Source: Ooceraea biroi (taxonomy: Eukaryota > Arthropoda > Insecta > Hymenoptera > Formicidae). Taken from it: DNA of 64,000 nt. The stretch lies in assembly GCF_003672135.1 (NCBI RefSeq), contig NC_039514.1, positions 4,030,001-4,094,000 of the forward strand. Reading direction: 5' to 3'. Position 1 is the first letter of the stretch. Each line of letters starts with the position of its first letter. This document shows positions 19,613 through 31,330 of this stretch, piece after piece. Position numbers and translations under genes: made by a program. The notes under the pieces are model-generated. The model searched no databases. It saw only the letters and a list, made by a program, of their open reading frames with translations, and was not told the origin of the DNA.

Positions 19613-21616
19613 AGGGTGGTCCACTTAAATCGATCATCTTAGATATTTCACTTGTTTTTGATGATACGAAAAAATGTCTAAGGAAAAAGTTGCACCGTTC
19701 GAAGGGGCTATCATGATGACAGAACAACAATTTTTTCAAGGCTATTTTTTTCGGAGATTCAAAGGTCAAGATAATTTTTTTAAATGAAACTACATATTTT
19801 TGTTTCCGCAATTTTATAGCCAACATCGAGAGAAGTTCAGCGACCTATGACAACATGACCTTTAAATGATCTTGAACGCGGGAAACGGAAAAATCAAACT
19901 TTATGCTCTTCAACACAAAAATTTATTTAAGGAGGTGTTCGAAATGATGTCCTCCGACTTCAATACATTTTCTAAGGCTCCATAGACGTTCTACTTATCG
20001 AAGCCACCTTAGATTTTCGACGGTCCAATAGTTCATATTTCTTCTATTTACTTGTCCATGGTTAGTGAACATTGATTCATCGGTAAACACTCTCATGTTC
20101 TGGAATTCAATGAAATGTAAGATTGAAATAATTCCATACATGTATTGTGTGCGTGTGTGTATGTGTATGTAAATATTTATGATCGTGAAATGCTTTCGCA
20201 GTTCAGTTCATTTCCTGAGCTTCTCGATATCAGAGTTTAAATATGACTGATTATACGAAAGAGGAAAGAATAGAAATGCTTCTTATTTACGGTGAAAGCG
20301 GAAGAAGCTCTACAGAGGCGCAGAGAATGTACGGCCAAAGATACCCTGAAAAGCGTTTACCGTCTCGCGCTGCTTTTGACCGTCTTATTAAAACATTTCG
20401 TGAAACTGGAAGTGTTTGTTCACGTAAGAAAATGCGACCTCGTTTGCAAACTAATGAACCAGCAGAAGTTACTGTTTTGGCTGCAGTGGCAAATAATCCA
20501 CATACCAGTTCTCGACAAATACAAAGAAATACTGGTATTTCCAAGACAAGTGTTTTACGCATTCTTAAACGCCACTCATTTCATCCATATCACATTGCAT
20601 TGCATCAAGAACTTCATGGAAATGATTTTATTAATCGAATAGAATTTTGTCAATGGGCGCTACAACAGTTGGAGGTCAATGAATTCTTCTTCAACAGAAT
20701 ATTGTTTACCGATGAATCAACTTTCACTAACCATGGACAAGTAAATAAAAGAAATATGCACTATTGGTCCGTTGAAAATCCAAGGTGGCTTCGACAAGTA
20801 GAACGTCAACGTCCATGGTCTTAATGTATGGTGTGGTGTTTTACACAATCGAATCATTGACCCTTTCTTTATTGATGGTACATTAAATGGTCAAAAATAT
20901 GCTGATTTTTTGTCCCAACAATTATCAAACTTATTGGAAGAGGTGCCGTTAGAAACTCGTTTACAAATGTGGTATCAGCATGATGGTTGTCCGGCTCATA
21001 ACGACGTGTTGCACGTACAGTTTTACACGAAATGTTTCCGGAACGCTGGGTAGGAAGAGGAGGACATATCAGTTGGCCAGCACGTTCTCCTGATTTGAAT
21101 CCTTTAGACTTTTTTGTGGGGAATGTTAAAGAACACTGTTTACAATGATGTACCAACTACACAAGAGAACATGAGAGAGCGCATTTTGAATGCATGTGCT
21201 AGTATAAATTCAGAAATTATAGAAAGGGTAAGAGTATCATTTGTGTATCGTATTAGAATATGTATTGAAGTCGGAGGACATCATTTCGAACACCTCCTTA
21301 AATAAATTTTTGTGTTGAAGAGCATAAAGTTTGATTTTTCTGTTTCCCGCGTTCAAGATCATTTAAAGGTCATGTTGTCATAGGTCGCTGAACTTCTCTC
21401 GATGTTGGCTATAAAATTGCGCAAACAAAAATATGTAGTTCCATTTAAAAAAATTATCTTGACCTTTGAATCTCCGAAAAAAATAGCCTTGAAAAAATTG
21501 TTGTTCTGTCATCATGATAGCCCCTTCGAACGGTGCAACTTTTTCCTTAGACATTTTTTCGTATCATCAAAAACAAGTGAAATATCTAAGATGATCGATT
21601 TAAGTGAACCACCCTA
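19613..21616 (+). mobile_element. long-TIR Tc1/mariner-like element (DUF4817-type HTH transposase), copy 1
   Basis: Ends CAGGGTGGTCC... and ...GGTTCACC[A]-type complement inside TA targets (19611-19612, 21617-21618). Inverted repeats run about 19613-19967 and 21260-21616 (about 355 bp), with a two-base length difference and few mismatches. The last outer base of the right end has changed (CCCTA instead of CCCTG). The rightward transposase pseudogene lies between, with its last codons inside the right TIR. Confidence 0.85.
20243..21305 (+). pseudogene. IS630-Tc1-mariner superfamily transposase, frameshifted
   Basis: ATG at 20243. The N-terminal HTH (YTKEERIEMLLIYGESG... RLIKTFRETGSV) is of the kind Pfam calls DUF4817; a second HTH is SSRQIQRNTGISKTSVLRIL. 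Catalytic segments are LFTDESTF (first Asp), WYQHDGCPAH (second Asp) and WPARSPDLNPLDFF (third Asp). Frame breaks lie at about 20822 (after RPWS), about 21001 (after GCPAH) and about 21117 (WG lost after DFFV). The end, HHFEHLLK, stops at 21303-21305 within the TIR. The other two copies in the window show how each break differs from a reading frame without it. Confidence 0.85.
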
Positions 21617-21960
21617 TATATTCGACACACAGTATCAAGCGGGAACCTCACGGGGACCGTAAGGCACGCAGTACATGTGCCCATCGCGTGATCGTTAAAC
21701 AAACATTTCTTGCAGCAACCCTGAACGTTAGCGCATCGTCTACCTTATCACTACGACTGTTGTGGGTCACCTTGGCCGTGAACACGTGCATTTTTTCACC
21801 ATGACCATGATCACGCTCTCGGCCACTTATCAAGGTCCAAAGGTGGCCCTTCGATTTCAACTATACGTGTCCTCCCGTTACCTAACTTCGGGCGTTTTCC
21901 CATTGCCTAATAAGGGCATTTCCCTCATCGAATGTTCTCGAAGAATTCCCTCCTACACGA
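21617..21960. other. unassigned spacer
   Basis: No gene or repeat recognised. Base composition is balanced, and it leads into a TATA/initiator promoter. Confidence 0.3.
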
Positions 21961-21972
21961 CTTTTCCTATAT

Positions 21973-22702
21973 TATAAAAAGGGCAGCGAAACCGCCCGAG
22001 GCATTCCTTAGTCTTCAGTCTAATCGTCCGAATGTACTAGTCGCAAGTTGAAATTTCGTGCATTTCCATTATAAGTCAGCAATTATAATCAGTGCGATCC
22101 AGCCTACAACCACTCTCGTTCCACCTTGAATTGGAGCAACTTCTGAGCACCGCATATTCATTTCCTGTTGTCGAACTATTCAGCAGTAAGTTTTTTTTAT
22201 TGATTATATTGTTGGTTTCCTTTCTTTTTGCGACTGGTTGTCATTGTCTTTTATTTTGCCTTTCCCTTTGTCTTTTTCCCTTTTAATTATACATTGCCAC
22301 TCTTTGACTCATTTAGTACCACCCCGCGAAACTAACATTCCGTCGCATCGGCTATCACTCCCTCAACTAAAACCAGAGGTGACCATCTATGAAGAAGTTG
22401 AGGATTTTCTGCAAGAAATAGAAGCATTTTTGACCGATACAAATATTTTCCCTCCACCTTCATCTCTATCATATTCGCCTATCCCATTAGATCAACTAGC
22501 TCAACACTCCCCCGTGCGTAATAATTCACGGTCTCCTTCTCCAATCCCGTTGGAGGACATAGAAACTTTCGCTGACCACCCTAGTAATAACATTTCCCCG
22601 GCTGATTATCCATTATTCTCACACTTGCCACCTTTCCTTTCGGACCCACCACCTATGACCCCTCCACCTTCGGCCAACACTGCGGACCCCGAAGAGTCCT
22701 AG
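21973..22702 (+). CDS. putative transcription unit with TATA + TCAGT and spliced Pro/Ser-rich frame
   Basis: TATAAAAAGGG at 21973 and TCAGT at 22015 look like a good RNA polymerase II core promoter. A GTAAGT donor follows at 22187, and an acceptor CTCATTTAG at about 22322 opens a frame to TAG at 22700-22702. That frame reads VTIYEEVEDFLQEIEAFL and then a Pro/Ser-rich tail (PPPMTPPPSANTADPEES). Exons 1 and 2 join in frame, but no ATG is found in that frame upstream, so the start is unresolved. It could be the 5' part of another element or a decayed gene. No homology is recognised. Confidence 0.25.
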
Positions 22703-23055
22703 TCAACCGATTATTAATTTAAGCATCAATTTCATAGTCACATTTGTATTATCAAGCGACGCGGTAGCGTCGCGACGCCAAGTACATAAAAAATAAGGTT
22801 CTAAGCAATGAGCATCACTGCATATACGTCGAGTGTTGTCAAATTCATTGCATAAACGTCGAGCGCTACCGTAAAGCTTATCTGGAATTCATGTCATTTG
22901 ACAGGTCACATAAACTTATGATTAAAATATTTCAAGAACTAAAACCGATATCAAAAATCTAACGGCACTTTTATTATACATATTTTTCATTTTTATCTTA
23001 TTTTATGATTATCTGTTATTGTTTTACTTTATTAACTTTTATTTATGCATTTCAG
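22703..23055. other. intergenic, short repeat of a GTCGAG-type motif
   Basis: TACGTCGAGTG and AACGTCGAGCG recur within 50 bp at about 22826 and 22855, near a GTAGCGTCGCGACGC palindrome. No gene. It ends in the ATGCATTTCAG acceptor of the next exon. Confidence 0.3.
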
Positions 23056-23537
23056 ATAAACCCAAGCTTACATTCACTATATGTACTAATGCCATTGCAA
23101 AAATATCTGACAAAAACAAAGACCATAATACAGTAATAGATACAACTACCAATAATGAGAGCAATCAAAAAGTTATTGATACATGTACGTTAAAAAAATA
23201 TAACAAACAATCAATATCGTCTGGTGCTACAGATAAACAAATAAAAAAGAGGAAATGCACAAATCAAGAATTATTGAATTTATCAGAGACAGAAGAAAAC
23301 GTATGAATACAACGTATAAGACAAGTGATGGATCAAGAGCAACAGTTAGCGATTGTTAAACAAAGACATGAGGAAAATCTGGCTAAAATGAAAGAAAACC
23401 ATTTGAAAGAGTTAAATTAAATGGAAATACAGCACAAAAACGAGATACATAAGCTTGAAGTGAATATTAGTAAGACTAAACTTAAAATTTTGGAGAATCA
23501 ATATTTAAACAAAGAAAATATTAATTTAAGATTGTAA
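23056..23537 (+). pseudogene. last exon of a PIF/Harbinger-type accessory (MADF/Myb-like) protein, two stops
   Basis: Acceptor TTATGCATTTCAG, then one frame to TAA at about 23537, interrupted by two stops (about 23304 and 23418). It has a basic patch (KQIKKRKC) and a long Gln/Lys/Glu coiled coil (MDQEQQLAIVKQRHEENLAKMK ... HKNEIHKLEVNISKTKLKIL). This layout of disordered linker plus C-terminal coiled coil is usual in the DNA-binding partner ORF of Harbinger elements (family knowledge). The convergent Harbinger transposase exon at 25853-25511 supports this. A host MADF protein remnant is the alternative. Confidence 0.4.
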
Positions 23538-23764
23538 AGCATGATTCAATTATTGTTTTATTTTCATATATTTTATTTGTTTATTTATATTCTTTCATTG
23601 CATATGTGATATGTGAAAATTATTACAACACTACAAAAGACTGTTTTAATTACAGAATTAGTTTAAGATTTATGTTAGCATAGATTGAAAAAGTTTTTCG
23701 TGCAATTCATTATTTTATTTTACGCAGGTTTATATAGTAAATATACTATGAATAAATTGTGAGA

Positions 23765-25266
23765 GGGCTCCGTTTGCCTATATTCCCAATTGCCTACAGC
23801 TTCATTTGCCTACAACATTTTGCCGACAGCTCCGATTGCCGACATTCCCGATTGCCTACAAGCGCTATTGCACACATGTAATAATTAAAAACGAATGTAC
23901 GTTTGCGCACATACATATTGCACATATGACTTTATTGCACACAAGAAATAAAAAAGTTGCATTATCATTTTGTACACATGACTTCATTGCGCACATATAC
24001 ACTGCACACATGGCTTTATTGCGCACATACACATTGCACACATGGCTTTATTGTGCACATACACATTGCACACATGACTTTATTGCATACATGAAATAAG
24101 GGATAAAGTTCCGAAAACGACTTACCTCCGATTTCGATGAAACTTGGTACAAACCTTCCTTTTTGGTCAAAATGAAAGCCCTTAAAAGGATTTTGTGCGA
24201 CTAATATGGAAAGATCACTTTTCACCATCAAATACCAGAAAGAGTATACGAGGCGCCCTAAACGAGGTATGACAGATTTCTATACAAAATTGAATATTTC
24301 TATGCAAAGTAGGATTCTTTTATTTAGATTATGAGAAGATTAAGTTAAAAATAACCTAACCCAACCCAACCCCGATTTTTTTATTTAAGGTCGTCCTTCG
24401 TCTTGCAAAGTACATGCGTGGATACCGTGTGTTCCGCCCCCCCTACGGGAGGGCTCCACTACTGTTAAAAATAACCTAACCCAACCCAACCCCGATTTTT
24501 TATTTAAAATCGTCCTTCGTCTTGTTCATCTTTTATTGTATCTAAATAATTACCCTCCTTTCATATAATCTAACTCAATTCATAACTTCTTTCATATAAC
24601 ATAATAATATGAGTATATAACAGTCAAATTCCAGTTTCTGGTATTTGATGGTGAAAAATGGTCTTTCCATATTAGTCGGACAAAATCTTTTTGAGGGCTT
24701 TCATTTTGACCAAAAAGGAAGGTTTGTACCAAGTTTCATCGAAATCGGAGGTTTTCGGAACTTTATCCCTTATTTCATGTATACAATAAAGTCATGTGTG
24801 AAATGTGTATGTGCGCAATAAAGTTATATGTGCAATGTGTATGTGCGCAATAAAGCCATGTGTGCAATGTGTATGTGCGCAATAAAGCCATGTGTGCAAT
24901 GTGTATGTGCGCAATAAAGCCATGTGTGCAATGTGTATGTACGCAATATGCCATGTGCGCAATATGCATGGGCGCAATGAAGTCATGTGTACAAAATGAT
25001 AATGCAATTTTCTTATTTCTTGTGTGCAATAAAGTCATGTGTGCAATATGTATGTGTACAATAAAGTCATGTGTGCAATATGTATGTACGCAATAATGTC
25101 ATGTGCGCAAACGTACATTCGTATTTTTAATTATTACATGTGTACAATAGCGCTTGTAGGCAATCGCTCTGTAGGCAATTGGGAATGTCAGCAATCGGAG
25201 CTGTCGGCAAAATGTTGTAGGCAAACGAAACTGTAGGCAATTGGAAATGTAGGCAAACGGGACCCC
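23765..25266. mobile_element. 1.5-kb non-autonomous element with long, repeat-filled terminal inverted repeats
   Basis: Ends GGGCTCCGTTTGCC (23765) and GGCAAACGGGACCCC (to about 25266). The terminal 100 bp of each arm holds about seven copies of TTGCC[T/G]ACA spaced about 16 bp. Then come tandem units built on CACATGGCTTTATTGCGCACATA, fewer in the left arm than the right. Arms run about 23765-24241 and 24635-25266. The interior has two direct copies of a block including AACCTAACCCAACCC (24348 and 24470). No transposase. It splits the two Harbinger remnants. Confidence 0.75.
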
Positions 25267-25510
25267 CCCATAAACTGTTTCAAACAATACACATTTTATT
25301 TATTTCTTTATTTATTTATTACACATGTTCTGAAAAAAATTAATTAGTATATCAAAATTACAATTTATCAATTATCTTTAGAAAATATGTAACAGGTCAA
25401 AAGAACTAAAAGATATGTAATATACTATTGTTTTCATTTATCTTAATATACCTACTATTCCTAATTACCCTAAGCCTAGATACCTTATACCTAAATAAAA
25501 AAATTAACTA

Positions 25511-25853
25511 TTAGCGTTTTCGACTTTTATAAGTGAGAGCGACATAGGCATTTCTGATGCACAAGAAATTAATAAACCGTTCAATTAGAACATTTCGCAT
25601 TATAAATCCATCTCCAGGTTGCCGATGAGGCTGAGGCACAGGGACTTCATCATTTATATTTTCTGCTTCTTCTTCTTCTAACTTATCGTTCAAAATCAAT
25701 GACAAATTGTGCAAAACAGCACATGCCATAACAATTGTTGTGGATGTTAATAGTTTTGTAGTCAGTTCTTTTGATAAGCACGGAAATCTGCGTTTCCAAA
25801 TGCCGAAAGTTCTCACGACAATGCGTCTAGTTCTCCCATGGATTATATTGTAA
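25511..25853 (-). pseudogene. PIF/Harbinger transposase C-terminal exon (HARBI1-like)
   Basis: A minus-strand acceptor TTTCTTTACAG precedes an open frame with HGRTRRIVVRTFGIWKRRFPCL, the conserved C-terminal signature of Harbinger DDE transposases, then IVMACAVLHN and an acidic linker, ending IRNAYVALTYKSRKR. The upstream exons with the DDE core are absent: the 3-kb long-TIR element begins at 25873, only 20 bp beyond the acceptor. A related short tail-like sequence reappears at about 28941-28975, on the far side of that element. Confidence 0.7.
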
Positions 25854-25872
25854 CTGTAAAGAAACTAATATA

Positions 25873-28800
25873 CAGGGTGGGGCAGTTAAGGTGTTACAGA
25901 CTTATATCTCGGAAACGAAGCATTTTAGAGAAAAATGTTTCAGACAAAAGTTGCAGGGTTGGAAGGGAGCCACTCAGTGGAGGTAACAGAGTGGTCATTC
26001 GTGGTCATTTTCAAGGTCATTTAAAGGTCAAGTCCAATTTTTTAAACAGAAACTCATACTTTTTATTGCAGATTCTGATTCTCCGTCGAAAAGTAAGTAA
26101 CTTTTGTTGGAAACATTTTTTTTTAAATGCCCTCCTCATCCCGAAAACACAGGTTCAACCTTTGGTGGACCAATGATAATAACTCGCTTTATAACGGACA
26201 CTGAAGTTTTTTTTTTTTTATTTTACTGTTTACCGTCAGCATTAGCGTTACCCAGTGTGCACCACGTGGAGGTTGCTGATCGGATTTGCACACCTTGTGG
26301 CCCTGAAAAGGGCCGATACGCGACGGGTGTGCCTAATTGTTCGCTGGGCGTGGTATCGTAGCCGCGGTCGTGTACACCTGCCCAATCGCTTCGTGATATC
26401 CGCAAATTCTGGGAAGGTGTGTGGACTGAGAATGGATCGGCCGGTAAAGTAGAACGATGCGGAGGGTGCATCGTTACAAAATGAAATAAATCACGCGTCT
26501 TAAACCCGAAAACCAATCCTAATATGGATGTAGCAGGCAATGGATTATTTTGGGGTACTTGATTTCCCCTTGCCTCTCACGTTTACGGTACATTTTCATC
26601 AGAATTCTTCAATTCAATAGATGTTCAAACTGTTTACCTTCTTGTTGTAAACACAGTTGCAACCTTGTTTGAAACGCTCGACGAACTTTTGCCAATTGTT
26701 CTACCGTAATTTCATAACAAGCTTGTCGGATTCTGCATTTCATATCTTCGCTTGTCGTTGGAGCAGTTGCCATTACTCGACTTTTAATAAAACCTCATAA
26801 AAAAAAATCAAGTGGCGTTAAATCTGGAGAACGAGGAGGCCAGTGTACTGTACCCCCTCGTCCTATCCACTTCTCAGGAAAAATCTCGTTCATTTTCAAC
26901 CGAGAAATCCGTGCATAATCAGCTGGTGCTCCATCGTGTTGCATCCACATGTTTATGCGTATACCTATTGGTACGTTCTCTAATAGTTGCGGAAGTATGT
27001 TCTCTAGAAAATCACTGTATACTTCGCCATTCAAAGGTGTTTCAAAAAAATGTGGTCCGATAATATGATCACCTACAATACCACACCAGACATTGAGAGA
27101 CCAAGGGCGTTGAAAAGGAATAGTTCGTATCCAATGAGGATTTTCTATCGCCTAATAGTGCATGTTGTGTCTGTTCACTTGTCCATTATTACTAAAATTA
27201 GCTTCATCGGTGAATAGGATACGCGAAAGCAAAGTTTGGTCTTCGTTCAACATGCGTAACATAATGTTGCAAAAATTAATCCGACTTACGAAATCAGGTT
27301 GTTCTAAATTTTGGTGCAAGTGAATGTGATATGGATGCAATTTATTTTCATGTAAAATTCTCAATATTGACCTTCTACTAATTGCACATTCTGTTTCTAA
27401 TTGCCTACAACTAATTGTAGGATTCAATTGAACAGCAGCGAGTATGTTCACTGTATTTTCATCATTAGTAGCTGTTTTTCTGCGTGTTCTTTTTTCCCCC
27501 TTTATTGTGCCATACCTAATAAAACGTTCGGAAAGCCGTTTAAATGCCATATGCGATTTTTTTTCGCGATGAGGATAACGTTCAGCATACATGTTTGCTG
27601 CTTGGCGATAGTTCCTTCTACACTCTCCTAATACAATGAACATATCGAAATATTCCTGATACGGCCGATCCATTACGATAATGATCCTTAGTGCTCGTAA
27701 TCAGAGTTGTCAGAATGAGGACGCGACTCGCCCGAAGTATCAGATGCCTCGTCGATTTCCCAGTCTGCCGATCTCACTTTGCCCTTTCTAACTCTCGGGG
27801 TAACTCTCGTCTACTGCGCGAAGCTTGGCGCACGAAGAGACTGCGTCTGCAGATTGCACGGATTTCTCGGTTGAAAATGAACGAGATTTTTCCTGAGAAG
27901 TGGATAGGACGAGGGGGTACAGTACACTGGCCTCCTCGTTCTCCAGATTTAACGCCACTTGATTTTTTTTTATGAGGTTTTATTAAAAGTCGAGTAATGG
28001 CAACTGCTCCAACGACAAGCGAAGATATGAAATGCAGAATCCGACAAGCTTGTTATGAAATTACGGTAGAACAATTGGCAAAAGTTCGTCGAGCGTTTCA
28101 AACAAGGTTGCAACTGTGTTTACAACAAGAAGGTAAACAGTTTGAACATCTATTGAATTGAAGAATTCTGATGAAAATGTACCGTAAACGTGAGAGGCAA
28201 GGGGAAATCAAGTACCCCAAAATAATCCATTGCCTGCTACATCCATATTAGGATTGGTTTTCGGGTTTAAGACGCGTGATTTATTTCATTTTGTAACGAT
28301 GCACCCTCCGCATCGTTCTACTTTACCGGCCGATCCATTCTCAGTCCACACACCTTCCCAGAATTTGCGGATATCACGAAGCGATTGGGCAGGTGTACAC
28401 GACCGCGGCTACGATACCACGCCCAGCGAACAATTAGGCACACCCGTCGCGTATCGGCCCTTTTCAGGGCCACAAGGTGTGCAAATCCGATCAGCAACCT
28501 CCACGTGGTGCACACTGGGTAACGCTAATGCTGACGGTAAACAGTAAAATAAAAAAAAAAAAACTTCAGTGTCCGTTATAAAGCGAGTTATTATCATTGG
28601 TCCACCAAAGGTTGAACCTGTGTTTTCGGGATGAGGAGGGCATTTAAAAAAAAATGTTTCCAACAAAAGTTACTTACTTTTCGACGGAGAATCAGAATCT
28701 GCAATAAAAAGTATGAGTTTCTGTTTAAAAAATTGGACTTGACCTTTAAATGACCTTGAAAATGACCACGAATGACCACTCTGTTACCTCCACTGAGTGG

Positions 28801-28897
28801 CTCCCTTCCAACCCTGCAACTTTTGTCTGAAACATTTTTCTCTAAAATGCTTCGTTTCCGAGATATAAGTCTGTAACACCTTAACTGCCCCACCCTG
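25873..28897 (-). mobile_element. long-TIR Tc1/mariner-like element, copy 2, with 1043-bp inverted repeats
   Basis: Ends CAGGGTGGGGCAG and complement inside TA targets (25871-25872, 28898-28899). The left arm 25873-26915 and right arm 27855-28897 are the same length with no net indels. Long translations of the two arms are identical, so identity is near 100%. The unique centre, 26916-27854, holds the 5' two-thirds of the transposase. The 3' third lies in the left arm and is duplicated in reverse in the right arm. It inserted 20 bp from a Harbinger exon. Confidence 0.9.
26609..27673 (-). pseudogene. long-TIR element transposase, single frame with two Trp-to-stop codons
   Basis: 354 codons in one frame from the ATG at 27673 to TGA 26611-26609. 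The N-terminal HTH includes YQEYFDMFIVLGECRRNYRQA; the second HTH is SCRQLETECAISRRSILRIL. Catalytic segments: LFTDEANF (first Asp), WMQHDGAPADYAR (second Asp) and WPPRSPDLTPLDFFL (third Asp). Stops are TAG 27154-27152 (after HNMHY) and TGA 26797-26795 (after LDFFL). Copy 1 has Trp at the first site, and the family pattern expects Trp-Gly at the second. Without these two changes it would be full length, so the copy is young. Confidence 0.85.
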
Positions 28898-28899
28898 TA

Positions 28900-28995
28900 T
28901 ATACACACATATTTTATACACCTATATATATTATACATATAGGAATTTCTGATTCACAAGAAATGAATAAAATTATAGAATCGTCTAATTATCCT
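28900..28995. other. short spacer with Harbinger-tail-like remnant
   Basis: AATTTCTGATTCACAAGAAAT at about 28942 resembles the Harbinger C-terminal exon region at about 25550. The match is short. Confidence 0.3.
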
Positions 28996-29330
28996 ATTCT
29001 AAAAAAGGCGTGTTAACATCGTGAAGTTCTTTTTTATCGAATATTGAGGCCTCTTTTCCGCGACGCTGATTGGTTCTCTCGCTTGGCTCGAACTTCGTGT
29101 GACTTGAACTTCGTGTTGCGAATGTCAGAATGTCATAGTGGCTGTCAGTGTGGTTATATTGACAATTTTATTTATTATATTATTTTCATTTTTATTTTTT
29201 TTTTTATTTTTTATTTTACTTATAGCGCGCGTAGCGCGCGCCTGTGTGCTAGTCCACTCTAAAAAAGGTGTGTTAACTTCGTGAAGTTCTCTTTTATCGA
29301 AAAGTTGAGGCCTCTTTTCCGCGACGCTGA
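28996..29330. repeat. two direct copies of a ~65-bp block, 262 bp apart
   Basis: CTAAAAAAGG[C/T]GTGTTAAC, then TCGTGAAGTTCT and GAGGCCTCTTTTCCGCGACG, occurs at about 28999 and 29257. A GCGCGCGTAGCGCGCGC stretch lies between (29225). Further short tandem repeats follow at about 29375-29460 (CGCGCGGCTGTC[T/A]TCGC units) and 29535-29575. No gene. Confidence 0.5.
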
Positions 29331-31244
29331 TTGCTTATCTCAATTCGCATTGCGCGTTATGTTCAGTTTAGATTATCATCGCGCGGCTGTCTTCGCGTGG
29401 ATGTTACAAGCAATATTACCATCGCGCGGCTGTCATCGCATGGAGGTTACAAGCAATAATAAAAATTAAAATTAAAATATAACTGGATTTTATTCTGTTA
29501 TATTTACGGGCGGTTGTCTTCGCGTGCATTGTGTGACGATTATGTTGGTTTATTGTGCGACGATTATGTTGGTGCTCACTCTTCCTCGTTGCGCTCGCAT
29601 CGCTCTTTCGGGTACGTGTGTGATTCTCTGATCAATAATAAATTGATTTTTCTCGTACGTGATAGTATTATTTTTGCCGTTCCGCGATAGTTGATTTTTA
29701 AAGTAAACGCACGCCTAAAGCAAGTTTGTAGTCAAGAAGTTACGTCTACGATCAAACGTAACGTTACGTAACGTAACGTGTTTATGTTTACGTGGTTAAC
29801 TTGCTCGTATGCAACATATTCGATGCAGCAGAAAATAATAGATAGATTTTTCTGTATAATTTTGTTTACAGAGTGTACGCGCGTTCCAAAAGCAACCCAC
29901 GATCTTCTTAAAAATACTTTTTTTGAATATTGGTGTTACTAGACCTTGAAGTTCATGGTTAACGATAATTGAAGAGAACATCCACAGTTATAGTTCGCAA
30001 GAAGCAAATTTGTGAGAGTAGCAAGAGTATTCATCACGTCTAGAAGCAAAACTCAAACAACCATGTACGAAGAACGGTAAGAAGTTCGCGTAGAGAGGTC
30101 TCAATAGTTTCCCTCGTGAGGTAAGCCTCTTATAATTACACGTCTAATTAATCGGTTTGAAAAACGTCATCGCAACATGAGTGTCCATCTTATTCCTTGC
30201 TTCAGGTACGTTCATTGTTTTTCAACAGTCATTTGAATTTTATCTAAAATATTAAATCTGTTTACAAACTTGTTTTAATATGATGATACATGAAATGCAG
30301 GGACGTATAAATTGGTGATGTGGCGCAGTCTGGTGGACTGATTCGGCCATGTCTGATTCATCCTGCCGAAGACGTGTGGGTGCTGTGCCGGAAGCAAAGC
30401 CTCTCCCCCGCTCGATGAGGTGCCGCGGCATCGACACTGACTCTTGCGCGAATAGCGAAATCTATATTTAACTCTTTTATCTATCGCTTCTACCAGAACA
30501 ATCGTAAAGCGTATCATTTCGCACGTTTAATCAAACTTGACCCCTAACTAAATCTTGAAAATTAATCTATCACATTATTTGAGCCAATTTAATTTGCTTC
30601 AATTTAATGTTCTGTTATCTAAATTTGTTTGAGAAATAAATATTTCAAATTGAATACAATGAGTTTAATTGTTATCAATTGATTTATGTCGAATGTACTG
30701 TATTTAGAATGTATAATGTGAGACAGACTTGTTAAAACAAACTTACTGATTTGTGAAAATTATAGGAAGTTGGAAATGAAATTCTGCGTTTATCGAAATA
30801 ATCAGACAGTATATCAAACAAATAAATTATACTGAAATAATTTCCATAAGCAGAGCAATTTCCATAAGCAGAGGTTTCTCATGCTTTTATTAGCTTCAAT
30901 TATAATAATTTTCTTATAATTATTTTTATTCATACATTGCCCGATAAATGGTAAAGCTTATTTTAGATTTACTCAAAATTGTTAACGCGACTATTTAGGC
31001 TTTGTTGATGGGATTGAAATATAGTGTAGTAGTACATAATTTAATTGCTAAAGGAAGACTATTGATATGCGATTCGTTAAAATCAATGTAATATTGCGAA
31101 GTTTAATATGTTCAGCAAAACTGCTATCTCTGTATATAGTACGTAGCAATTAAAGTATATAGCAATATAGAATTATAAATATTGACATAATAAATCAATC
31201 GATGTGCAATATGAAATAATTTAAAATCTTTTCTTTATTTAAAT
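29331..31244. other. no confident gene
   Basis: This includes the repeats noted at 29.4-29.6 kb, an ACGTAACGTT-type repeat at about 29757-29780, and a possible tiny first exon (ATG at 30178, donor GTACGT at about 30208). The GC-rich stretch at 30300-30450 has no assignable product. 30540-31240 is plain AT-rich DNA. Confidence 0.35.
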
Positions 31245-31330
31245 AACATAATAACAACTAATAACATATAACATAATAACATAATAACAACTAATAACAT
31301 ATAACATAATAACATAATAACATAATACTA
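31245..31330. repeat. AT-rich minisatellite (CATAATAA-type)
   Basis: Tandem copies of an AACTAATAACATATAACATAATA-like unit of about 36 bp. Confidence 0.6.

Noticed and set aside
24775..25096. Cys/His-rich repeat ORFs (MALLRTYTLHTW type) on both strands
   Set aside because: Translations of the tandem CACATGGCTTTATTGCGCACATA repeat in a non-autonomous element, not a zinc-finger protein.
26223..26540. 105-residue ORF in the long-TIR arm, repeated at 28230-28547
   Set aside because: Identical because the arms are inverted copies. No domain or start context, so I treat it as non-coding TIR sequence.
29757..29785. ACGTAACGTT repeats as a regulatory array
   Set aside because: Too short, and without supporting context.
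31245..31330. CRISPR-like array
   Set aside because: A contiguous AT-rich minisatellite without distinct spacers, in a eukaryotic context.
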